NCBI GenBank assembly: GCA_965197455.1
Contig: OZ240208.1
Coordinates: forward strand, 1,736,001 to 1,800,000
Source: JAGWBD01 sp965197455
Lineage (GTDB): Bacteria > Chloroflexota > Anaerolineae > Aggregatilineales > Phototrophicaceae
Direction of reading: 5' to 3'
Length of the DNA stretch: 64,000 nt
The notes beneath the pieces are model-generated. The model worked only from the letters and a program-made list of their open reading frames with translations, ran no database searches and was not told the origin of the DNA. Below are positions 58,459-64,000 of this stretch, in pieces. Position numbers and translations under genes: made by a program. Each line of letters starts with the position of its first letter. Position 1 is the stretch's first letter.

Positions 58459-60042
58459 CTACTCGCGGTAAAGCGGCCAGTACCACAGCAGATTGTCAGG
58501 CAATTGCACGTAGCCGTGGATGTTATCGCGCATGGCGATTTCGAAGGGCATCTCGGCCAGGTAGAGCGCCGGCGCATCATTGTTCAGGATGCGCTGGTAC
58601 TCCGCCGCCAGCTCTGCCTTTTTCATCGGATCCAGCGTGACGTTCAGCTCGTCAATGACGGCATCCAGCGCCTCATTGCTGTAGCCCGTCCAGTTGATGA
58701 CCGCGCCCGTCTTGAAGAAGATGTCACCGGTGTAGCCGGCGTCATCGACGTACCAGAGCAGGTCGCGCATCCAGGCCTCGTGCTCCAGCGTGCCCATCTG
58801 ATCGGCGAAAATCGCGGCGGGCTGCAGGTCGATATTCGTCGTGACGCCAATTTCTCCCCAGGCGTTCTGCAGCACAACTGCGATCTGTTCGGTTGTCGAC
58901 ACGCCGGAGGCGATATCGAGCGTGATCTCAAAACCATCCGCATAACCGGCCTCGGCCAGCAGGGCCCGCGCCGCGTCCGGATCATAACTGAAGGGCCAGA
59001 GCGAGCTGTCGTGATACTGGCCGTCGAGCGGGATCGGCCCGGCGGAGACGCGCGACTTGCCAGCGAAGATGCCCTCGATGATGTCTTCATAGGGCACCGC
59101 GTATGACAGCGCCTGGCGCACGCGTACATCGGCCGTCGGCCCCATCGTGGTGTTCAGGCCGAGCATCATCTGGTTGCGCGTCGGCACCGAGAGCACCTTC
59201 ACGCCCTCCGAGCCTTCCAGCGACGCCAGTTCATCAGGGCTCAGCCCGGTGGCGATGTCAACCTCGCCCTCGCGCAGCAGCAGCGCGCGATCCGCCGAGT
59301 TGGGCACGATCTGCAGCACGACCTGATCGAAGAAGGCCTTGCCAGCCCAGTATTCCGGATTGGCGCGCAGCACCATGGCTACGCCCGGCTCCCAGCTTTC
59401 CACGTAATACTCGCCGGAGCCGATATCGTTCTTCGCCAGCCAGAGCCTGGCCCAGGGATCGTCATCTGTCGCGTTCGCCTGGGCCTCGATGGCATCCATG
59501 GGGCCCTGCGACTGATCGCGGAAGAGGAAGAAGAGCCAGGGGCTGGGCCGCGAGAACTGCAGGGTCACCTCATGCGAACCGGTCTTCTCCCAGGAGGTGA
59601 TGCCGGCAGTGTTAACGTTCCAGGCAGTGCCGGCCGCCGTGCCGATGGCGCGCTCGAACCAGTACATGAAGTCGTCGGCCGTCAGGTCGCGCCCGGTTTT
59701 GGGGAAGGTCGCGCCTTCACGAATCTTGAGCACGATCGAGCTCAGGTCATCCGACCAGGTCCAGGATTCGACGGCTGCGCCCTCGATGGTGCCGGTGTCG
59801 GCGATGCTGTAGCCCTGGCCAGAATCGATGCGACCATAGCGGAAGAACTGATCATAGATGTTCAGGTTGGTCTCGTTCGAGCGCTGGTTTTGTGAAAAGG
59901 GTGGATCCAGCGTCTCGATGTCGCCGGAAATGGCGATCACGAGCACGTTTTCTTCCTGCGCCAGCGCCAGGCCGCCAGGCAGCATGACCAGTAGCAGTAG
60001 CGCGAGCACAAGATGCAACAACAACGGACGTTTCACAATCAA
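58459..60042 (-). CDS. peptide-type ABC importer extracellular solute-binding protein (SBP family 5)
   Basis: 527 residues. A signal peptide (LLLHLVLALLLLVMLPGGLALA) with no lipobox Cys is followed by the family-5 pattern IETLDPPFSQNQRSNETN, LKIREGATFPKTGRDLTADD and VRQALSYAVPYEDII. It captures peptides or oligosaccharides for the downstream permeases. It has no lipid anchor, unlike many relatives in Gram-positives. The substrate is unknown. Neighbouring sulfatase and deacetylase genes favour glycan-derived ligands. Confidence 0.92.
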   Translation of the reverse strand: MIVKRPLLLHLVLALLLLVMLPGGLALAQEENVLVIAISGDIETLDPPFSQNQRSNETNLNIYDQFFRYGRIDSGQGYSIADTGTIEGAAVESWTWSDDLSSIVLKIREGATFPKTGRDLTADDFMYWFERAIGTAAGTAWNVNTAGITSWEKTGSHEVTLQFSRPSPWLFFLFRDQSQGPMDAIEAQANATDDDPWARLWLAKNDIGSGEYYVESWEPGVAMVLRANPEYWAGKAFFDQVVLQIVPNSADRALLLREGEVDIATGLSPDELASLEGSEGVKVLSVPTRNQMMLGLNTTMGPTADVRVRQALSYAVPYEDIIEGIFAGKSRVSAGPIPLDGQYHDSSLWPFSYDPDAARALLAEAGYADGFEITLDIASGVSTTEQIAVVLQNAWGEIGVTTNIDLQPAAIFADQMGTLEHEAWMRDLLWYVDDAGYTGDIFFKTGAVINWTGYSNEALDAVIDELNVTLDPMKKAELAAEYQRILNNDAPALYLAEMPFEIAMRDNIHGYVQLPDNLLWYWPLYRE

Positions 60043-60086
60043 TTCCCCCTTCTATTCCCGTCAAAAAACCTGTGCTGCCGGCGCAG

Positions 60087-60809
60087 TTACTCCTGCGTGG
60101 AGCCCAGTGAGAAAATAGCGTCACGCACCTCCTGCGAAGCGTACATGGCCCGATCGTCCGGTTGCCAGAGCGTCGGTTCCACCATGGTCATGTCGTCCAG
60201 GCCGACCAGCTCGTAGCCGCGCGCCTGCAAGCCGTCGACGATGGCCGGCAACGCCTCGATCAGCGGCAGCGGCCGCGCCAGGCGCAGCCCGTCGTCCTCC
60301 GTCTCGGAGCTGTCGTGCAGGTCGATGATCGAGCCGGGCGCCAGCGCGGGGTGGTTCAGCGTGGCATCAATGATCTGCTGCGGGTCGCTCTTGTTCCAGT
60401 CCGCCGGGTTCACGTCCGAGTCAACGACCTGCATGTACTGCGACATGGCCAGCGGCGACACGAGGCAGGTGAAGTAGTTGAAATAGTGCGCGCGCAAATG
60501 GCGCGTCGGGCGGCCCATGAGGTTGCCGAGAACGGCCTCGGCGTGGTCGAAATCGCCCAGGTGCGCCTGATGCAGATGGCTGTGGTTGGCCACAGTGTGC
60601 CCGCCGGAGACGATGCGCATGAAGGCTTCCGGCCAGCGCTCGACCCATTTACCCAGCACGAAGAAGGTGCCGCGGGCACCGCGTGATTCAAGGATTCGCA
60701 GGATCTGGTCAGTGCGCGGTGGATTGGGGCCATCGTCAAAGGTCAGGGCGACCTTCATTTCGTCACGGCGTCCGTGGTCGTATATCAGGAGCGCCATCAT
60801 CTCCTCCAT
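60087..60809 (-). CDS. polysaccharide deacetylase-like (NodB homology) protein
   Basis: 240 residues if read from the ATG at 60809. NodB motif 1 is VALTFDDGP and motif 2 is NHSHLHQAHLGDF, giving the Asp and His metal ligands; the late motif is SIIDLHDSSE. It removes acetyl groups from glycans. No signal peptide is present, so it may act on imported oligosaccharides. The start is uncertain: the ATG at 60809 lies in a hairpin with GGAGGAG, and in-frame ATGs at 60800, 60797 and one just before KVALTFDDGP are alternatives. It lies between the sulfatase and the importer genes. Confidence 0.85.
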   Translation of the reverse strand: MEEMMALLIYDHGRRDEMKVALTFDDGPNPPRTDQILRILESRGARGTFFVLGKWVERWPEAFMRIVSGGHTVANHSHLHQAHLGDFDHAEAVLGNLMGRPTRHLRAHYFNYFTCLVSPLAMSQYMQVVDSDVNPADWNKSDPQQIIDATLNHPALAPGSIIDLHDSSETEDDGLRLARPLPLIEALPAIVDGLQARGYELVGLDDMTMVEPTLWQPDDRAMYASQEVRDAIFSLGSTQE

Positions 60810-60856
60810 ATTTGATGGAGAAGTTAACGCGCTTCAGCGCAGCCTGCTATATCCAC

Positions 60857-62344
60857 TTATCCCTGGTCGAGGCGGTTAACCTCCGGCGGCATGGACCAGC
60901 GGATGGTCTCATGCGGCAGCGTCGCTGCTGCCCATTTCCCCTGCAGGTCACTGCCCGCGCGCAGTTGCGCCATGCGCGCCTGGATGCGTTGCGGCTGCCA
61001 GTCACGCAGCACCTGCGCCTGCATGTCGCGCAGCAGCGCCTGGCAACCTGGGTCGCCAGCGCGATCGACCAACTCGTCGGGGTCTTCCGCCAGGTTGAAG
61101 AGTTGCGGCGGATAGCCATGGTAGTAAACCAGCTTCCACTCTTCCTGGCGCAGCATACGGATATAGCTCTCGCCGTTGGGTGCGAACTGGTCGGCGCAGT
61201 ATTCACTGAAGGCCTCGTCGCGCCAGGCGACTGGCCCTGCCTGCGGCTGCAGCAACGGCAGCAGACTGCGGCCCGGCGATTCCGGCAGCGCGGGCGCGTC
61301 CAGCGCATCCAGCAGCGTCGCCGTCACATCCAGCGCGCTGACCACGCGTTCGCAGTGTTGCCCGCCTTCGATGTGCCCCGGCCAGGCCATGATGAGCGGC
61401 ACGCGCACGGACTCTTCGTAAAACACGTGCTTCCACCACAGGCCGTGTTCGCCGACCATGTCGCCGTGATCCGAGGTGTAGACCACCAGCGTGTCACGAT
61501 CAAGGTCGTTGGCCGCCAGCGCGTCGAGGATCTCGCCGATCATGGCGTCCATGCGCGCGACGAGGCCCCAGTAGGCCGCCCGCGAGCGACGCGTTTCCCC
61601 AGCGTCCGTGTCGGTCAGGCCGGTCGTCTCGCGCCAGCGCCGCAGAAAGGGATGCGTCTCCGCTGCGTATTCACGCGGCTTGCGCGGCGGCGGCAGGCTG
61701 TGCGCGTGGCGTTCGTAATCAACCGAACGCGCTACGTAGGGCGGATGCGGCAGCATGAAGCCCACGCTCAGCGAAAAGGGCGCGTCGTCCGTGCCGGCGC
61801 GACGGCGCACGCCCAGACGGTTGAGCCAGTCCACCGCGGCCGCGGTGACCGCCTCGTCATGCACCTGGTAACCGGACTGGCCTGCCCCGGCCCGTTGCAG
61901 ACTGATGCGCTCGGGCCCGGCAGAGCCCTGCAGCGCGCCGCGGCTGACATCCGGCACGCCCGGGAAGTTTGGCGAGTGGTCGCCGACCAGGCGCTCGCAG
62001 TAGCCATGCAACTGGTCCGGGCCGATCGAATGCATGCGCCCGATCAACGCGGGTCGGTAGCCGGCGGCGCCCATGCTGTGCGCCAGCGTGGCGACGCCGG
62101 AGTTGAGCACGTGGTTGTTGGTCCAGACCTCGTTCTGCCAGGGGTGGCGGCCACTGAGCGTGGCCATGCGCGAAGGCACGCAGATCGGCGAGCAGCAGTA
62201 GTTGCTGGTGAACAGCGCGCCCGCGCCTGCCAGGCGATCCAGATGCGGCGTGTGCACGTGCGGGTCGCCATAGCAGCCCGTCACCGCCGCGTTGTGTTGA
62301 TCCGAATGGATGTAAAGCAGATTGGGCCGCGCCCGCTTCGACAT
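60857..62344 (-). CDS. Cys-type sulfatase
   Basis: 495 residues from the ATG at 62344, preceded by GGAGGAG. The sulfatase signature is CVPSRMATLSGRHP with Cys55, the residue converted to formylglycine. The metal site is in LLYIHSDQHN and YTSDHGDMVGEHGLWWKHVF. It hydrolyses sulfate esters, probably of imported or surface glycans. No signal peptide is seen, so it seems cytoplasmic. It needs a maturase; the only candidate in the window is the radical SAM gene at 53.2 kb. The open frame reaching 62743 covers the solute-binding-protein remnant in another frame and is rejected. Confidence 0.92.
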   Translation of the reverse strand: MSKRARPNLLYIHSDQHNAAVTGCYGDPHVHTPHLDRLAGAGALFTSNYCCSPICVPSRMATLSGRHPWQNEVWTNNHVLNSGVATLAHSMGAAGYRPALIGRMHSIGPDQLHGYCERLVGDHSPNFPGVPDVSRGALQGSAGPERISLQRAGAGQSGYQVHDEAVTAAAVDWLNRLGVRRRAGTDDAPFSLSVGFMLPHPPYVARSVDYERHAHSLPPPRKPREYAAETHPFLRRWRETTGLTDTDAGETRRSRAAYWGLVARMDAMIGEILDALAANDLDRDTLVVYTSDHGDMVGEHGLWWKHVFYEESVRVPLIMAWPGHIEGGQHCERVVSALDVTATLLDALDAPALPESPGRSLLPLLQPQAGPVAWRDEAFSEYCADQFAPNGESYIRMLRQEEWKLVYYHGYPPQLFNLAEDPDELVDRAGDPGCQALLRDMQAQVLRDWQPQRIQARMAQLRAGSDLQGKWAAATLPHETIRWSMPPEVNRLDQG

Positions 62345-62412
62345 ACGCTCCTCCGTATTCTGGTTCAGCGTTACACCGGGCGAGAGGGTCGCTCCCGCCC
62401 GGTGCGTGGGAT

Positions 62413-62556
62413 TTAGCCGTTGACGGCTTCTTCCAGGTCTTCCATCATCAGTTCGACGGCGTCCGCAGCCGAAATCTCTCCCGGCAGCACACGCTGGAAG
62501 TTGGGCAAGACCACGTTGCGCTCCCAGCCAGGGCTGCCCGGGAAGCGTTTTGATCC
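62413..62556 (-). pseudogene. C-terminal remnant of a sugar-type extracellular solute-binding protein
   Basis: The minus strand, ending at TAA 62415-62413, reads KRFPGSPGWERNVVLPNFQR then VLPGEISAADAVELMMEDLE and EAVNG. That is the typical end of family-1 sugar-binding proteins (LP.. Q..L.GE.SA.EA). No start or upstream part exists: the frame dissolves near 62556, 27 bases before the aldolase stop. The rest of the gene was deleted, so the cluster once carried a sugar ABC importer. Confidence 0.6.
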
Positions 62557-62582
62557 GCAGTCCAGAGTTTACAGCGTAAAGT

Positions 62583-63521
62583 TTAATGCCAGGCGCGCAA
62601 GTCCGCCACAATCTGCCCCAGCTGTGCGGAGACCTCCGCCGGCACGCGCGGGTTGAAGGGCGCGCCGGAGCCGGCGACCACGTCGCCGAAGTTGCCCAGC
62701 CGAATCGCCTCGGCCACCGCGGCGTAATTCCAGGCGCGGCCATTCACGAAGCGCAGCTGCTCCAGCGGGTCGATGAGCTCCTCGACTTCACGCGCCGCTG
62801 CAAATTCGCCGCAGCGTTGCGCGTTGTTGATGGCGTCCGAGGCGCGCGCAAAGACGATGTTGATGCCGGAGGTATGGCCGCGCGCGCCCAGCTCCGCCGC
62901 CGCGGTCGAGCGGTCGCCCACGCCCCAGATGATGATGCGCTCCGGCCCCGCGCCAGTGACAAAGGCGGGCACATCCGCCACATTCGTGCCGATCTTGACG
63001 CCCACCATGTGCGGCGAGTCGCGCAGCAGCCGCAGGATCTGGTCGCGGTCGCGCGGACTGCGATAGTAGTAAAGGAAGCGGGCACCGTAACGTTCACCGT
63101 AGCAGGCTGTGAATTCCAGCAACTGCTCGTACAGTCCCTCGGGGCTGAAGGTGCCACTCAGCGGCATCAGCAGGTAGACATCTGGCGGCCGTGAGAGTTG
63201 CGCCAGCTCGTCGATGAGGTCGCCGGCCAGCGCCAGCGGATTGGGCACCAGCGCGGCCATCAACAGGCCCTCGTCGCCCATCTGCTGCCCGGTGATGTCC
63301 AGCAGACGCAACTGCTCCTCTGGTCGAATATGGTTAATGAGGCTGGTGCCGGCCAGGGCAATGGTACGCGGACGACCATCCGAAAGCTGGTTGTTGCGCA
63401 TCAGATAGTCGACGTTGCGGCGATGGCCTGCGTAATCGATGCGGCCAGCATCAAAGGGAATCAGCGGGATGCTGATGACGGTGTCGAGAGCGTCCAGCAG
63501 GTCCGCGTGCGTGAAGGTCAT
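62583..63521 (-). CDS. DapA/NanA-family aldolase or dehydratase
   Basis: 312 residues of the dihydrodipicolinate synthase/N-acetylneuraminate lyase TIM barrel. The Schiff-base Lys is in MVGVKIGTN (about 160), and the Tyr in FLYYYRSP. The substrate loop IALAGTSLINHIRPEE replaces the GTTGE of DapA, so it is not lysine biosynthesis; a sugar-acid lyase/dehydratase role is more likely. It lies 14 bases after the E2 gene and upstream of the sulfatase, consistent with glycan or uronate breakdown. Confidence 0.85.
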   Translation of the reverse strand: MTFTHADLLDALDTVISIPLIPFDAGRIDYAGHRRNVDYLMRNNQLSDGRPRTIALAGTSLINHIRPEEQLRLLDITGQQMGDEGLLMAALVPNPLALAGDLIDELAQLSRPPDVYLLMPLSGTFSPEGLYEQLLEFTACYGERYGARFLYYYRSPRDRDQILRLLRDSPHMVGVKIGTNVADVPAFVTGAGPERIIIWGVGDRSTAAAELGARGHTSGINIVFARASDAINNAQRCGEFAAAREVEELIDPLEQLRFVNGRAWNYAAVAEAIRLGNFGDVVAGSGAPFNPRVPAEVSAQLGQIVADLRAWH

Positions 63522-63535
63522 GTCTGGCTCTACGG

Positions 63536-64000
63536 TCAGGAGGCGCCCGGCCAGCCCAGCAACCCCAGGGGCTGCTCCAGGCGCTGGCGGAATGCCTGCA
63601 TAAAGGCCGCGCCCTCGGCGCCGTCGCTGACGCGATGGTCGATGCTAATGGTCGCGCTCATGCGCTCGCCCACGGCCAGGCGGCCATCTTCCGTGACCAC
63701 CGGCGTTTTCGTCGCCGCGCCGAAGGCCAGCACGCCCGCTTCCGGCGGGTTGATGACCGCGGCGAAGTGCGCGACGCCCCAGGCGCCCAGGTTGCTGGTC
63801 GAAAAGGTGGCGCCGGTCAAATCACTCAACTTCACTCGGCCCTCGCGTGCGCGCAGCGCCATGGCGCGGTTGTTGGCGGCCATCTCGTCCAGCGGCGTTT
63901 TGTCCGCGTCCTGGGCCACCACATACATCAACCCGCCGCCGGTCAGCGCCACCGCGATGCCGACATTGATGCGCCCGTAGCGCACGATGCGGTCGCCGTA
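63536..64000 (-). CDS. 2-oxo acid dehydrogenase E2 acyltransferase, C-terminal part
   Basis: The gene runs off the window. The visible 154 codons are the catalytic domain: INVGIAVALTGGGLMYVVAQ, GATFSTSNLGAWGVAHFAAV, and the active site ISIDHRVSDGAEGA with His and Asp (DHRxxDG). It transfers acyl groups to CoA in pyruvate or branched-chain dehydrogenase complexes. The lipoyl and E1/E3-binding domains lie outside. It ends the upstream side of the minus-strand cluster. Confidence 0.9.
   Translation of the reverse strand, partial: YGDRIVRYGRINVGIAVALTGGGLMYVVAQDADKTPLDEMAANNRAMALRAREGRVKLSDLTGATFSTSNLGAWGVAHFAAVINPPEAGVLAFGAATKTPVVTEDGRLAVGERMSATISIDHRVSDGAEGAAFMQAFRQRLEQPLGLLGWPGAS

Noticed and set aside
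62345..62743. N-terminal extension of the sulfatase frame
   Set aside because: It overlaps the solute-binding-protein remnant in another frame and lacks sulfatase features; GGAGGAG precedes the ATG at 62344.

Overview
The window is GC-rich bacterial chromosome with dense, mostly co-directional genes, frequent GTG and TTG starts, and tRNA genes that mostly lack an encoded CCA. Gene content points to the phylum Chloroflexota (Caldilinea/Anaerolinea-type lineages), by inference only. The hints are lipoproteins and membrane proteins ending in the beta-sandwich domain common in that phylum, a ChlD-type chelatase without a separate ChlI gene, F420-type flavin oxidoreductase, glucuronoyl-esterase-like and sulfatase genes, and many peptide/carbohydrate uptake genes. 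No ribosomal RNA, phage or integrase gene is present.

Layout. 1-5.4 kb: lipoprotein, SWIM-type zinc-finger protein, two peptide-ABC ATPases without permeases, and a membrane-anchored Ig/SH3-like protein. 5.4-14.3 kb: genome maintenance (mutS2, sbcD, sbcC), an atypical response regulator, a pentapeptide-repeat protein and an MFS exporter. 14.3-18.7 kb: tRNA-Gly, sixA, a small membrane protein, a tandemly duplicated and decayed toxin-antitoxin module, moaB and an M28 peptidase. 18.7-22.4 kb: priA and a sugar-phosphate isomerase-like gene. 22.4-30.0 kb: a methionine region with a probable SAM (S-box-like) riboswitch plus terminator, then an AT-richer fic gene and a palindromic repeat array, then metH and a homocysteine methyltransferase/MTHFR fusion. 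30.0-34.1 kb: a PhyH dioxygenase, an esterase and a chlD gene whose two halves are joined only by a -1 shift at an A9 run. 34.5-39.6 kb: a heterodimeric ABC exporter, a cell-wall amidase and a glutaredoxin-like gene. 39.7-42.6 kb: tRNA-Thr, Tyr, Thr and Trp with rpmG, then secE-nusG-rplK-rplA. 42.7-48.2 kb: three tandem paralogues of an unknown 8-TM plus beta-sandwich protein where rplJ-rplL would be expected. 48.2-54.5 kb: surE, an L,D-transpeptidase, an SDR, a PPOX-type oxidoreductase, two membrane proteins, a 73-bp repeat array that copies the 3' end of the second one, and a sulfatase-maturating radical SAM enzyme. 54.5-64 kb, all on the minus strand: a catabolic/uptake cluster (E2 acyltransferase fragment, DapA-family aldolase, remnant of a solute-binding protein, Cys-type sulfatase, polysaccharide deacetylase, complete peptide-type ABC importer).

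How the parts connect. MetH needs cobalamin and makes methionine, and the probable SAM riboswitch upstream would sense the end product. The chlD gene with its frameshift site could supply both small AAA+ subunits of a CobN-type cobalt chelatase for cobalamin synthesis. The radical SAM maturase at 53.2 kb is the expected activator of the Cys-type sulfatase at 61-62 kb. The most unusual structures are the fic insertion between riboswitch and metH, the A9 frameshift site, the three-paralogue array, the 73-bp mini-ORF array and the doubly frameshifted toxin duplication.
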